DNA of 64,000 nucleotides, taken from NCBI RefSeq assembly GCF_900115495.1, contig NZ_FOWR01000030.1, positions 1 to 64,000 of the forward strand, given 5' to 3'. How positions within the stretch are numbered: the first letter of the stretch is position 1; the number at the start of each line of letters is the position of its first letter. Below are positions 1 through 9,990 of the stretch, one piece after another. The notes under the pieces were generated by a model, which saw only the letters and a list, made by a program, of their open reading frames with translations, was not told the DNA's origin and did not search any database. The DNA comes from Enterovibrio norvegicus DSM 15893 (GTDB lineage: Bacteria; Pseudomonadota; Gammaproteobacteria; Enterobacterales; Vibrionaceae). Made by a program: the position numbers and the translations under genes.

Positions 1-356
1 AAAGCGAGGGCATCTATCAGGAGTTGTGGGGGATCCTGACGTCTTACAATATCGTCCGTTTAGAAATGGCAGCGATGGCGAAAGAGCACAAAGTTGAGCC
101 GCTTAGGATAAGCTTCCTCAATGCGCTATATCTCATCCAAGATGAGTTTATCTGGGCGAGTGGCAGAAGTCCTGGTGCAGTCCCAAATGCACTAAAAATG
201 CTTAGAGAAAATGGCAAACGGCTGATATTACCTAACAAGAGAAAGAGGAAAGCGTACCCTCGGGCAGTGTTGAAAAGACCCGCAAAATATCCAACCAGAA
301 CCAGAGAGAAAAAAGCCACTCGCTCTTAAGCGAGCGGCCTTAAGTCGATACTGCCC
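1..356 (+). mobile_element. 3' end of an IS4-family insertion sequence (cut by window edge)
   Basis: The window opens inside an insertion sequence. The transposase C-terminus (3-329) is followed by a short hairpin over the stop codon (CTCGCT/AGCGAG, 320-334). The stretch CCTTAAGTCGATACTGCCC (338-356) follows; its complement resembles the terminal inverted repeats of IS4-group elements, which contain a TTAAGG core. The right boundary near 356 is inferred, because the left end and target duplication lie outside the window. Confidence 0.7.
3..329 (+). CDS. IS4-family transposase, C-terminal fragment
   Basis: The reading frame is open from base 3 (SEGIYQELWGILTSYN...) to the TAA at 327-329, so the gene enters from outside the window. 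The visible 108 residues match the C-terminal end of IS4-family DDE transposases: a GIYQELWGxLxxYNxxRxEM block, which carries the region of the catalytic glutamate and the YREK-type helix, then a basic tail rich in Lys and Arg (NKRKRKAYPRAVLKRP). The TTG at 24 is not a real start. The protein would catalyse cut-and-paste transposition. Whether the full element is intact cannot be judged here. Confidence 0.75.
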   Translation, partial: SEGIYQELWGILTSYNIVRLEMAAMAKEHKVEPLRISFLNALYLIQDEFIWASGRSPGAVPNALKMLRENGKRLILPNKRKRKAYPRAVLKRPAKYPTRTREKKATRS

Positions 357-385
357 TTTTTTCGTTCTTATTCTTGTCAGACCAA

Positions 386-826
386 TCAGCTTTGTTGAGG
401 CTTTAAAATCAACACGTTGACTTTAGATTGCTCAAGTACCTTGGTGGCAACAGAGCCGATAAGTAGCTTGTTGGCACGAGAGCGCTTGTGGCTTGGCATG
501 ACAATCAAATCACAGCCAAGACGCTCTGCTGACTTCACGATAACTTTATAAGGCTTGCCTTCTGATACAGAGTAATCGTAGGCAATGCCTTCAGGGATCA
601 TACGCTTGGCAAATGCTTTAAGGCTGGATTGAACATCTTGCTTCATTTTGAGCGCAGCATCTTCGGGGAAGTATGATGCGACCATGGAGTTATGAATACC
701 GGGTAATGCGGTCAGTAAGTGCAAGGTTGCTCCTGTTTGTCCTGCTAACCAAACGGCATGTTCAACGGCTTTGTCACCAAAGTGTTCATCATTCAAATCA
801 ACCGGGACCAGAATGTGCTTATACAT
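386..826 (-). CDS. Universal stress protein, UspA family
   Basis: A single Usp domain of 146 residues, beginning MYKHILVPVDL and ending with the beta-strand VNVLILKP. The ATP-binding loop of Usp proteins is G-x2-G-x9-G-S/T; here it reads PSHKRSRANKLLIGS (residues 111-125). The last Gly-Ser is kept but the first two glycines are Pro111 and Lys114, so it should resemble the non-ATP-binding UspA type. It lies 55 bp downstream of a TRAP permease on the same strand, with a GC hairpin between them (858-874). Linked Usp genes are known for TRAP transporters (TeaD beside TeaABC), which suggests a role in regulating that transporter. Confidence 0.88.
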   Translation of the reverse strand: MYKHILVPVDLNDEHFGDKAVEHAVWLAGQTGATLHLLTALPGIHNSMVASYFPEDAALKMKQDVQSSLKAFAKRMIPEGIAYDYSVSEGKPYKVIVKSAERLGCDLIVMPSHKRSRANKLLIGSVATKVLEQSKVNVLILKPQQS

Positions 827-881
827 GGATTACACTCTCTTCGTTAAAGTAATCCGGCGGGGCGCAAGGCCCCGACCGTTG

Positions 882-3440
882 TTATGCCGTTTGCTTCAGG
901 CGGCGACGTTGATTCCACGCCAAACCAGCCAGTAGCAATAAGGTTGGTACAAATACCCATTCTTTCATCGGACGTTCAGCCGGTGTGCTGACTTGAACCA
1001 CTTCCCAATCAAAATCGATACCTGCTTTCTCTGCAGGGCTACCGAATTGAATCATATCGATGTACTTGCCGCCGTCCTCGTCACGTAGCTCTAGACCCGT
1101 AGACAAGACGCGCGCCAAGCCTTCTGCTTGTGCGGTATCAACAGGTAGGTGCACGTGTTTAGTGACGATGTTGCCGTCGATATTCTCACCCTTCACTTGA
1201 ATGTTCAGGGTTTGGCCATCAGGCAGTGTTTCCGCCACTTTTATGATTTCTGTGCCCGCGTAATCATTGGTTGGCGCGTACAGTTCATCCCAGAAGAACC
1301 CAGGACGGAACAGTGCGAACGTGATCAACAGCATCAACACCGTTTCATACCATTTGTTCTTCGTCAGCCACCAACCTTGTGTGGCGGCAGAGAACACCAA
1401 CATGGCGACGACCGCCGAGAATATGGTAAGGAACAAGTGCAACGGCCCATCAAGATCCATCAACAACAGCTGTGTATTGAAGATGAACATGAACGGCAAA
1501 ATCGCGGTTCGAATATCGTAGGTAAAGCCTTGGATACCCGTCTTTATGGGGTCTGATTTCGCGATCGCTGCGGCGGCGAATGCGGCCAAACCAACAGGTG
1601 GCGTGTCATCCGCGAGGATACCGAAGTAGAACACAAACAAGTGGACAGCAATCAATGGAATGATCAGGCCTTCTTGTGCGCCTAGCGTTACGATAACGGG
1701 TGCCATCAGGGTCGATACGACGATGTAGTTTGCTGTGGTTGGCAAACCCATGCCCAGAATCAGACTGATAACGGCAGTGAACAGCAGCATCAGAATAATG
1801 TTACCGCCAGAGATGAACTCAACGAAGTCGGTCATGACCAAGCCGATACCTGTTAGCGTGACTACGCCGACAACGATACCTGCTGCAGCCGTTGCTACAC
1901 CGATACCGATCATGTTGCGCGCACCTGCGACAAAACCTTCTGCTAAGTCGACAAAGCCTGCTTTTATCGCTGCGGCAAATTCACCTTCTTTGCGGAAGAA
2001 AGCCATCAATGGGCGCTGGGTAACAACAATGAACATCATGAACAAGGTTGCCCAGAATGCAGACAGACCTGGTGAGAAGCGCTCTACCATCAAGCACCAC
2101 ACTAACACGACAATCGGTAGCAGATAGTAAAGACCTGAACGAACCGTCGGGCCTGGATCGGGCACTTCTGAAAGGTCTGTGGCGGCAGGATCTTCAACCG
2201 CTTCTTTTTTGAATTGTGAAGAGTAGCGTACGAGTGCGACGTAAGCGGCAAATATCAACACGCCAATGATTGGACTTGCTGCTGCACCGAATACATCTTT
2301 CGTCCAACCGATACCGTAGTAAACCGCGAAGCTCAGTACGCAGATACCGATAACGATAACCACGATGTTCTGAAGGGTTTGTAGGAATGTCGACGTATGG
2401 CGACGTGGCAAACCTGTCATGCCCGCCTTACACGCTTCAAGGTGAACGATATAAATCAGTGCGATGTAAGAAATGATGGCTGGCAAGATCGCCGCTTTAA
2501 TGACTTCGATATACGGAATACCCACGTATTCCACCATCAAAAACGCCGCTGCACCCATGATAGGTGGCGTAAGCTGACCGTTCGTTGACGCCGCAACCTC
2601 GACTGCACCTGCTTTCGTGCCAGGGAAGCCAACACGTTTCATCAACGGAATGGTAAAGGTACCTGTGGTTACAACGTTGGCGATAGAAGAGCCTGAAATC
2701 AGGCCTGATAGACCCGATGCAACAACCGCTGCTTTTGCTGGGCCGCCACGCATGTGGCCAAGCAAAGAGAACGCGACTTTGATGAAGTAGCCACCCGCGC
2801 CTGCACGATCAAGTAATGCGCCGAACAAAACAAACAGGAATACAAACGAGGTCGACACGCCAAGGGCAACACCAAAGACACCTTCGGTTGTTAGCCACAT
2901 GTGTGACATGGTTTTGTTGAGGCTTGCACCTTTGTGCGCGATCACATCTGGCATGTGTGGACCCGCAAAGGTGTATACCAAGAAGACAGCAGCAACCACC
3001 ATCAACGGTGGTCCAAGTGCTCGGCGTGTGGCTTCTAGGAGCAGAACCATACCTGTGACGGCAACAACGATATCCGTCGATGTTGGTGCGCCTGCGCGCG
3101 TAGCGAGATCGGAGTAGAAAAGGAAAAGATACGCGGCTGAAAAACTGCCTGCGAGAGCAAAGATCCAATCTTGGAGTGGGATGCGATCTCGTGGCGAACT
3201 TCTTAGTGCAGGGTAAGCGGTAAATGCGAGAAAAATAGCAAACGCAAGGTGGATAGAGCGCGCTTCTGTATCGTTTAGCGCAACAGTAAAGGGTGATGCG
3301 TACCAGAGCTGGAATATAGACCAGCACAATGGAACGAACCACAGGATACGTCCTGGGATCCCTGAAGGTGATCGGGCACCAGTGTCCGCTTGCGCGACGA
3401 TGTCCTGTGCGTCGAGCGGTGTCTCGGTCGTCTTCGTCAT
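882..3440 (-). CDS. TRAP transporter fused 4TM/12TM permease (TAXI type)
   Basis: Inner-membrane secondary transporter of about 852 residues in which the small (DctQ-like) and large (DctM-like) TRAP subunits are fused, as in TAXI-type systems. Many hydrophobic helices are visible, with the conserved large-subunit motifs SGLISGSSIANVVTTG and ILGMGLPTTANYIV. The C-terminus carries a soluble DUF3394-like segment with a PDZ-like GSPAEKAGID stretch before a last helix. I chose the ATG at 3440, 7 nt after AAGGGA; the longer frame begins with a TTG. TRAP systems use sodium gradients and a periplasmic binding protein to import organic acids or amino acids. No TAXI binding-protein gene lies next to it. 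Substrate unknown. Confidence 0.9.
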   Translation of the reverse strand: MTKTTETPLDAQDIVAQADTGARSPSGIPGRILWFVPLCWSIFQLWYASPFTVALNDTEARSIHLAFAIFLAFTAYPALRSSPRDRIPLQDWIFALAGSFSAAYLFLFYSDLATRAGAPTSTDIVVAVTGMVLLLEATRRALGPPLMVVAAVFLVYTFAGPHMPDVIAHKGASLNKTMSHMWLTTEGVFGVALGVSTSFVFLFVLFGALLDRAGAGGYFIKVAFSLLGHMRGGPAKAAVVASGLSGLISGSSIANVVTTGTFTIPLMKRVGFPGTKAGAVEVAASTNGQLTPPIMGAAAFLMVEYVGIPYIEVIKAAILPAIISYIALIYIVHLEACKAGMTGLPRRHTSTFLQTLQNIVVIVIGICVLSFAVYYGIGWTKDVFGAAASPIIGVLIFAAYVALVRYSSQFKKEAVEDPAATDLSEVPDPGPTVRSGLYYLLPIVVLVWCLMVERFSPGLSAFWATLFMMFIVVTQRPLMAFFRKEGEFAAAIKAGFVDLAEGFVAGARNMIGIGVATAAAGIVVGVVTLTGIGLVMTDFVEFISGGNIILMLLFTAVISLILGMGLPTTANYIVVSTLMAPVIVTLGAQEGLIIPLIAVHLFVFYFGILADDTPPVGLAAFAAAAIAKSDPIKTGIQGFTYDIRTAILPFMFIFNTQLLLMDLDGPLHLFLTIFSAVVAMLVFSAATQGWWLTKNKWYETVLMLLITFALFRPGFFWDELYAPTNDYAGTEIIKVAETLPDGQTLNIQVKGENIDGNIVTKHVHLPVDTAQAEGLARVLSTGLELRDEDGGKYIDMIQFGSPAEKAGIDFDWEVVQVSTPAERPMKEWVFVPTLLLLAGLAWNQRRRLKQTA

Positions 3441-3847
3441 GCCATTGTCCCTTATCGGCAAATGAAAGTGTAAAATTTACTGACACAAGATGAGGAGAAC
3501 CCGCCAATTTGGCGGGTCGACTCTACAACGTGTTCACACAAATTTGTTATGGCTTCCCTTGTCACGACTGGTGGCAAGGATTCCGGCTAACACTCAGTTT
3601 ATTTTGCTCTATTCGAGTTTCATAGTTGGGAATGATAACAAACTTGTATCCAAAATTTAAAACTAGGGAAATATTTTGTCATGGCATTTCACAATGATTT
3701 GTGGGCTAACCGTAGATAAATGCATCACATACTCAATAATGAGACACTTAATGATAGTGCAGGGAAGGGGAGGAAGGAGAATTAGGCAGAAAATGTAGGT
3801 GTTATTTTCTGCCTAACAGATGTGTTTAAAAAACAAGGGCTGTTTTT
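3441..3847. other. Gene-free stretch between argR and the TRAP permease
   Basis: About 400 bases without a credible ORF. In Vibrio cholerae this is where I recall the TAXI binding-protein gene. It holds a perfect 7-bp hairpin close to the permease start (ACCCGCC, loop AATTT, GGCGGGT; 3499-3517), the kind of hairpin often found between a binding-protein gene and its permease, and the argR terminator (3782-3816). No remnant of a binding-protein frame was recognised. Confidence 0.6.
3782..3816 (-). terminator. Probable terminator after argR
   Basis: A perfect 13-bp stem TTAGGCAGAAAAT/ATTTTCTGCCTAA with a 9-nt loop lies 32 bases downstream of the argR stop. A second, AT-rich 8-bp hairpin (AAAAAACA/TGTTTTTT, 3828-3848) overlaps the argR stop codon. 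Neither has a long U-run on the minus strand. Confidence 0.55.
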
Positions 3848-4318
3848 TTAGCGAGAGTAATCGAATAAATCACACACTGCTTCAAACAAAGCAACGGTGG
3901 TTGTTGCTCTGGTTGGAGTAATGAAGATGGTGTCGTCACCCGCGACCACACCAAGGATGCCTTCCGCTTTCCCCAGTGAATCTAAAAGACGCGCAATTAA
4001 TTGTGCTGCGCCAGGGCCTGTGTGAATCACAACCAATGCATCGTTGTAATCAATGTCCATCACCAGTTCTTTGAGCGGACTGCTGGTGGTTGGCACGCCG
4101 AGTTCTACTGGCAGGCAGTAAACCATTTCCATTTTTGCATTTCGCGTACGGACGGCACCAAACTTAGTCAGCATGCGAGACACTTTAGACTGGTTGATGT
4201 TCTCAAAGCCTTGCGCTTTTAACGCATCAACAATTTCGCCCTGGGAGCTGAATTTTTCCTCTTTTAGGATCGCTTTAAACGCTTTCACTAATAAGTCTTG
4301 TTTATCTGAATTACGCAT
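3848..4318 (-). CDS. argR: Arginine repressor ArgR
   Basis: Hexameric arginine-sensing repressor of arginine biosynthesis and cofactor in site-specific recombination in enterics. The 156-residue length from the ATG at 4318 equals the E. coli protein, and the sequence is close throughout. The N-terminal winged helix contains [27 protein letters not shown]. The C-terminal oligomerisation/arginine domain contains the [15 protein letters not shown] and [13 protein letters not shown] motifs. The ORF extends 11 codons further up, but MRNSDKQ fits the family start and sits behind GGGAAAG. It is divergent from mdh, and an ARG-box-like site lies 37 bases upstream of the start. Confidence 0.96.
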   Translation of the reverse strand: MRNSDKQDLLVKAFKAILKEEKFSSQGEIVDALKAQGFENINQSKVSRMLTKFGAVRTRNAKMEMVYCLPVELGVPTTSSPLKELVMDIDYNDALVVIHTGPGAAQLIARLLDSLGKAEGILGVVAGDDTIFITPTRATTTVALFEAVCDLFDYSR

Positions 4319-4352
4319 TTTTTTTTCTTTCCCAGTGTCAGAATGGCGCATT

Positions 4353-4370
4353 TTTGCATAGTGATTCAGT
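4353..4370. promoter_or_regulatory. Putative ARG box upstream of argR
   Basis: TGCATAGTGATTCA (4355-4368) fits the ArgR operator core TGAAT-N4-ATTCA with one mismatch. Position and direction suggest argR autoregulation. ARG boxes normally occur in pairs 3 bp apart; a second clear copy was not seen, so this is moderate evidence. The remaining argR-mdh gap (4371-4634) shows no other feature apart from the mdh Shine-Dalgarno. Confidence 0.45.
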
Positions 4371-4634
4371 CATGGGCAATAAAATCCGCAGTAAAGTGAC
4401 GCACTAATCACCTTTCAACAGACTCTGGTCATTGCTTTTCGCCTGTAAAAAAGAAAATTGAGAAGCGGGGCTTATCCTCACAGTCGTAGGCTTGTCGCTG
4501 AAGGTAATAGGCACGTATGATGCTTGTGAATTCATTTTTTGTGTCATTTCCTGTGAGTATCGTGCCGCTGTCGGCATCGCAATGGAATGCCACCAAAGGT
4601 CTGAAATATAAAAATCGTAAATAAGGAGAACGAG

Positions 4635-5570
4635 ATGAAAGTTGCTGTGATTGGCGCCGCTGGCGGCATTGGTCAGGCGTTAGCCCTGCTTCTGAAAAAC
4701 AACCTGCCTGCGGGTTCAGATCTGGCACTGTATGACATTGCCCCTGTAACACCAGGTGTTGCGGTTGACCTAAGCCACATCCCTACACCCGTTTCAATTA
4801 AAGGTTTCTGCGGTGAAGATCCAACACCCGCGCTTGAAGGTGCAGATGTCGTTTTGATTTCTGCAGGTGTTGCTCGTAAACCTGGTATGGATCGTTCTGA
4901 CCTGTTCAACGTGAACGCTGGCATTGTGCGTTCTCTAAGTGAAAAAATTGCTGACGTATGTCCAAAAGCACTTATCGGTATTATCACTAACCCGGTAAAC
5001 ACCACTGTTGCGATTGCTGCAGAAGTGCTTAAAGCGAAGGGTGTTTACGACAAGAAACGTCTCTTCGGTATCACTACGCTGGATATCATCCGTTCTGAAA
5101 CGTTTGTTGCTGAACTGAAAGGTAAAAACCCAACAGAAGTGAGTGTGCCGGTTATCGGTGGTCACTCTGGTGTGACGATCCTTCCTTTGCTTTCACAAGT
5201 TGAAGGTGTTGAGTTCACTGAAGAAGAAGTGGCAGCATTGACACCTCGTATCCAGAACGCGGGTACTGAAGTGGTTGAAGCCAAAGCAGGCGGTGGCTCT
5301 GCAACGCTATCTATGGGCCAAGCAGCTTGCCGTTTTGGTTTGGCATTGGTTCGCGCTGCACAAGGTGAGAAAGACGTTATTGAATGTGCATACGTTGAGG
5401 GTGACGGTAAGTACGCTCGCTTCTTCGCACAACCAGTACGTTTGGGTAAAGATGGCGTAGAAGAAATTCTTGACCACGGCCCACTGAGTGCATTTGAGCA
5501 AAATGCGCTTGATAGCATGCTAGATACGCTACGTGGTGATATCACCATGGGCGAAGAGTTTGTAAAATAA
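4635..5570 (+). CDS. mdh: Malate dehydrogenase
   Basis: NAD-dependent malate dehydrogenase of the TCA cycle (malate + NAD to oxaloacetate + NADH), cytoplasmic homodimer. The 311-residue length matches E. coli Mdh (312). The Rossmann motif GAAGGIGQ is at residues 7-14. Active-site Arg81, Arg87, Arg153, Asp150 and catalytic His177 (IGGHSG) are all present. It starts behind a strong AAGGAG Shine-Dalgarno and ends in a bidirectional terminator at 5586-5613. The divergent argR/mdh arrangement is typical of Vibrionaceae and enterics. Confidence 0.98.
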   Translation: MKVAVIGAAGGIGQALALLLKNNLPAGSDLALYDIAPVTPGVAVDLSHIPTPVSIKGFCGEDPTPALEGADVVLISAGVARKPGMDRSDLFNVNAGIVRSLSEKIADVCPKALIGIITNPVNTTVAIAAEVLKAKGVYDKKRLFGITTLDIIRSETFVAELKGKNPTEVSVPVIGGHSGVTILPLLSQVEGVEFTEEEVAALTPRIQNAGTEVVEAKAGGGSATLSMGQAACRFGLALVRAAQGEKDVIECAYVEGDGKYARFFAQPVRLGKDGVEEILDHGPLSAFEQNALDSMLDTLRGDITMGEEFVK

Positions 5571-5585
5571 ACTTCGCCATGAACG

Positions 5586-5613
5586 AAAAAAGCGGCTGAC
5601 TAGCCGCTTTTTT
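5586..5613. terminator. Bidirectional rho-independent terminator
   Basis: A 12-bp stem AAAAAAGCGGCT/AGCCGCTTTTTT with a 4-nt loop lies 15 bases after the mdh stop. A-runs and T-runs on both sides let it serve mdh (+) and the DUF3313 gene (-). Confidence 0.9.
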
Positions 5614-5688
5614 TATGCCTGTTATATTCGGAAGTGCTTGGCGTTTATCTTGTGTTCAAAGTGACAGATAAATGAAAAAGCCCACAAC

Positions 5689-6375
5689 CTAGCGCGTCTG
5701 ATCAAACTGACCGACCAAGGTTTGGCCTAAACGATCCACCCACCAGTTAATGGCATCTTTTGCGTCATCCAGAGAATCGATCATCGTTGATAGATCTTTG
5801 TTTCCGGTCTCGCGATCAATGGCTGCAAAGAGAGGCTTGTCAGTGTTTGCATCACTGGCAAGCAATTCGATGGTCGCACTGCCAACATTGGTGTGCTGAC
5901 CTGTGGTGATCTTAGAGATGGTTGAAATTCCTAAGCCTACGGGTAATAGGCTGCTTGTTACTGCGAGGATAGGGTTTGGCGTCTCTACATTACTGATCGC
6001 GATGCTAAGACGCAGGCTGTTCGCTGTAGGGGTATCCACGACAGGTTTGTACTGCGTAATTTTTTTCTTTAGACGATCAGCTAAATAAACCGTTAATTCC
6101 GTAATCTGTTCGTCACTCAGTGCGTTGTCTTCATTTGTGAGTACATAGATTCGATCAATCACCACTGCGTCGTATTGCGCAATCTTCCGCTTTAGTCTTT
6201 TAGCATCTCGTAACCCTATTCGTGTCCAGACGAGATCCACGCCTCCTTCAGGCCCCGCTTTAAAATCTTCATAGCTTGTAAAGCTGGTGGCGGCAGGACG
6301 GTAACTCGATGTACAGCCAAACAGAAAAAGGCTCAGTGTCAGAAATAAGGTGGTTCTCGCAATGAGGGACGTCAA
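5689..6375 (-). CDS. DUF3313 family lipoprotein
   Basis: A 228-residue secreted lipoprotein of unknown function. It has an N-terminal hydrophobic signal ending in the lipobox LFGC (Cys21). The body resembles DUF3313 proteins: a GGVDLVWTRIG segment, VVIDRIYV, and a glycine-rich hydrophobic stretch (SSLLPVGLGISTIS) near residues 140-155. The start is a TTG at 6375, supported by AAGGAG 6 nt upstream. It stands alone, convergent with mdh and upstream of the ispB terminator. Lipid anchoring in the outer membrane is inferred from the signal type; no function is assigned. Confidence 0.75.
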   Translation of the reverse strand: MTSLIARTTLFLTLSLFLFGCTSSYRPAATSFTSYEDFKAGPEGGVDLVWTRIGLRDAKRLKRKIAQYDAVVIDRIYVLTNEDNALSDEQITELTVYLADRLKKKITQYKPVVDTPTANSLRLSIAISNVETPNPILAVTSSLLPVGLGISTISKITTGQHTNVGSATIELLASDANTDKPLFAAIDRETGNKDLSTMIDSLDDAKDAINWWVDRLGQTLVGQFDQTR

Positions 6376-6445
6376 AACAGGCTCCTTGTTATGAAGATCG
6401 ATTTAGGTGGGGATATGAATGAATAAGATAAGATAAGGCAGAAAT

Positions 6446-6474
6446 AAAAACGCACTTCTATGAAGTGCGTTTTT
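6446..6474 (-). terminator. Terminator after ispB
   Basis: A perfect 13-bp stem AAAAACGCACTTC/GAAGTGCGTTTTT with a 3-nt loop, 5 bases from the ispB stop and with U-runs in both directions. Confidence 0.9.
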
Positions 6475-6478
6475 GGTA

Positions 6479-7450
6479 TTACTTTTTGCGGTTCACTGCA
6501 AGGTGGGCAAGTGCTTTGAGTGCTTCCTTATAGGGCGACTCAGGAATCGGCGACAGTGCCTGAATGGCTTTCTCCGCTTCTTCTTCTGCGCGTTGCTGCG
6601 TGTATTCCAGTGAGCCGTGTTGCTTCATGCAGGCAAGGATCTGTTCGAGCTTCTCAAGGCCATTGGCTTTCTCGATCGCTTCGCGGATCATTGCAATTTG
6701 ATCTTGATCTCCGTGCGCCATGGCGTGAAGTAATGGCAGGGTTGGTTTACCCTCGGCAAGATCATCGCCCGTATTTTTACCCATCTCGTCGCCTTGAGAG
6801 GTGTAATCCATGACATCATCGATCAATTGGAATGCCGTTCCAAGGTAGCGCCCGTAATCTTGCATCGCTTTTTCGATGTCTTCTGGCGCATCAGCCAAAA
6901 TGGCACCGATTTGCGTCGCGGCTTCAAACAAACGTGCAGTTTTTGAGTAGATAACCTGCATGTAGCTTTCTTCGGTGGTATCAGGATCGTTGCAGTTCAT
7001 TAGCTGCAAAACTTCACCTTCAGCGATCACATTGGTTGCATGACTCATTAGATCGAGGATCTTCAAGGATCGAAGTTCCGTCATCATTTGGAAAGAGCGC
7101 GTATAAATGTAATCACCAACCAACACGCTGGCAGCATTACCAAACATGGCGTTGGCTGTGGCTTTGCCTCGACGAAGGTCTGATTCATCGACAACATCAT
7201 CGTGAAGCAAAGTGGCGGTGTGAATGAACTCAATGAAAGCGGCTGCCGTGCAGTGACCCTCTCCTTGATAGTCCAGCGCGCGGGCAGAAAGAACAGCCAG
7301 CATTGGGCGCAAGCGTTTCCCGCCACCGCTGACGATATAAAAACCAAGTTGGTTAATCAGTGCGACATCAGAATTCAGTTGCGCGAGTATTTTTTTATCC
7401 ACTTTTGCCATGTCATCGGCAGTAAGTGCTTGGATGGTGTTAAAATCCAT
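6479..7450 (-). CDS. ispB: Octaprenyl diphosphate synthase
   Basis: All-trans polyprenyl diphosphate synthase that extends farnesyl-PP with IPP to make the ubiquinone/menaquinone side chain. The 323 residues equal the E. coli length. Both aspartate-rich motifs are present: DDVVD (84-88) followed by DLRRG, and DDVMD (211-215). The substrate-binding GGGKRLRP segment is at residues 42-49. It is divergent from rplU-rpmA, the usual arrangement in Enterobacteria and Vibrionaceae. The exact product chain length (usually C40) is inferred from orthology. Confidence 0.96.
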   Translation of the reverse strand: MDFNTIQALTADDMAKVDKKILAQLNSDVALINQLGFYIVSGGGKRLRPMLAVLSARALDYQGEGHCTAAAFIEFIHTATLLHDDVVDESDLRRGKATANAMFGNAASVLVGDYIYTRSFQMMTELRSLKILDLMSHATNVIAEGEVLQLMNCNDPDTTEESYMQVIYSKTARLFEAATQIGAILADAPEDIEKAMQDYGRYLGTAFQLIDDVMDYTSQGDEMGKNTGDDLAEGKPTLPLLHAMAHGDQDQIAMIREAIEKANGLEKLEQILACMKQHGSLEYTQQRAEEEAEKAIQALSPIPESPYKEALKALAHLAVNRKK

Positions 7451-7604
7451 TGATGCGTCCGGTCCAAGGTATAATGCAGTACGCTGCTGTCATTTTTGCG
7501 ATGATATTACACTAAATTTAGCCCCTCGACACAGGGTCTGTTGCGATAAAGAACAAAGGAATAATCACTGAGCAGGTTTTCACCAATTTTCTTTCATTCC
7601 CCCC

Positions 7605-7633
7605 TTGCCAGTTAGCGAATCTTGCCGTAGAAT
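7605..7633 (+). promoter_or_regulatory. Sigma-70 promoter of rplU-rpmA
   Basis: TTGCCA (7605-7610) and TAGAAT (7628-7633) are separated by exactly 17 bases, each with one mismatch to consensus. They are followed by the GC-rich discriminator CGCGCCC, typical of stringently controlled ribosomal promoters. The implied leader before rplU is about 75 nt. Confidence 0.75.
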
Positions 7634-7716
7634 TCGCGCCCTATTGATGAATTAAATGCACCCCTCGCTGCACAATTTTTAAACGCAGTAGGCTGTGCGG
7701 AAATGCGGAGAAAACC

Positions 7717-8028
7717 ATGTACGCAGTTTTCCAAAGTGGTGGTAAACAACACCGTGTAAGTGAAGGTCAAACCCTTCGCTTGGAAAAGCTAGACATCGAG
7801 ACTGGCTCAACTGTTGAATTTGACACTGTTCTGCTGGTAGCTAATGGCGAAGAAATCGCTGTTGGTGCACCATTCGTAGCAGGCGGTAAAGTAACTGCTG
7901 AAGTAGTTACTCACGGTCGTGGCGACAAAGTTAAAATCGTTAAGTTCCGTCGTCGTAAGCATTCTCGTAAGCAAATGGGCCACCGTCAGTGGTTCACTGA
8001 AGTCAAAATCACTGGCATCAGCGCTTAA
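7717..8028 (+). CDS. rplU: 50S ribosomal protein L21
   Basis: Large-subunit ribosomal protein that binds 23S rRNA. The 103 residues match E. coli L21 closely from [18 protein letters not shown] to the C-terminal [23 protein letters not shown]. It is the first gene of the rplU-rpmA operon, with rpmA starting 17 bases after its stop. Confidence 0.99.
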   Translation: MYAVFQSGGKQHRVSEGQTLRLEKLDIETGSTVEFDTVLLVANGEEIAVGAPFVAGGKVTAEVVTHGRGDKVKIVKFRRRKHSRKQMGHRQWFTEVKITGISA

Positions 8029-8045
8029 TTTAGGAGAAGAGATAA

Positions 8046-8303
<258 letters not shown>

Positions 8304-8324
8304 TAGCACTCGATTCTAATTTAG

Positions 8325-8351
8325 AAGCCCTGCCTTTAGGCGGGGCTTTTT
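8325..8351 (+). terminator. Terminator after rpmA
   Basis: Stem AAGCCCTGCC/GGCGGGGCTT (10 bp, one G-T pair) with a TTTA loop, then a T-run, 21 bases after the rpmA stop. Confidence 0.9.
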
Positions 8352-8357
8352 GTTGTG

Positions 8358-8408
8358 TACCCAAGTGACTTTAACCTGCTGAATTTTGAGCTTAAAGTCA
8401 CTTGGGTA
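8358..8408. repeat. Perfect 17-bp inverted repeat, intergenic
   Basis: TACCCAAGTGACTTTAA (8358-8374) is repeated in inverse orientation at 8392-8408, flanking a 17-base loop. It lies just after the rpmA terminator and lacks a U-run. The ACTTGGGTATA-type end recalls short palindromic intergenic repeats of Vibrionaceae, from memory and unverified. No second copy exists in this window. Confidence 0.65.
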
Positions 8409-8665
8409 TATCGCCCTTAAAGGCGATAGCGCAGCTGTTTTCGTGAAAAACGTAAGCATGTTTACGTGAGGAATAACCGTCACGTATGCGTCAGTAATGG
8501 CACGACTGTTTAAGTCTGTGAACTATTCATGGCGTAAAAGATCGCTTAACGGTTTTTGATCCTAAGATCAAAAGGATCATTAACCCAAAGTTGCTCTATC
8601 AGGGTTGCTGCTATATCGCCAACGTTAACCCTTGAGGCGTGTTTGACCTGAGCATGTCTGGGTGA

Positions 8666-9865
<1,200 letters not shown>

Positions 9866-9880
9866 TTATACCCCGATAAG

Positions 9881-9907
9881 AAACCGCCCTAAGAGGCGGT
9901 TTTTTTT
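9881..9907 (+). terminator. Terminator after obgE
   Basis: Stem AAACCGCC/GGCGGTTT with a 6-nt loop followed by a run of T residues, 15 bases past the obgE stop. Confidence 0.92.
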
Positions 9908-9990
9908 CGCCCAAATCAAAGTAAACCGAACAGAATTCACGTAAAACCGAAGTTCATCACATTGTGGTTAATATCGACGAGGGAGTGAAC

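Noticed and set aside
24..329. TTG-initiated 101-codon ORF as a full gene
   Set aside because: The same frame is open to the window edge and is the C-terminus of an IS4 transposase, so the TTG is internal.
2809..3507. 232-codon frame on the minus strand across the TRAP permease
   Set aside because: An out-of-frame shadow of a well-supported membrane gene; Arg/Cys-rich and without homologous motifs.
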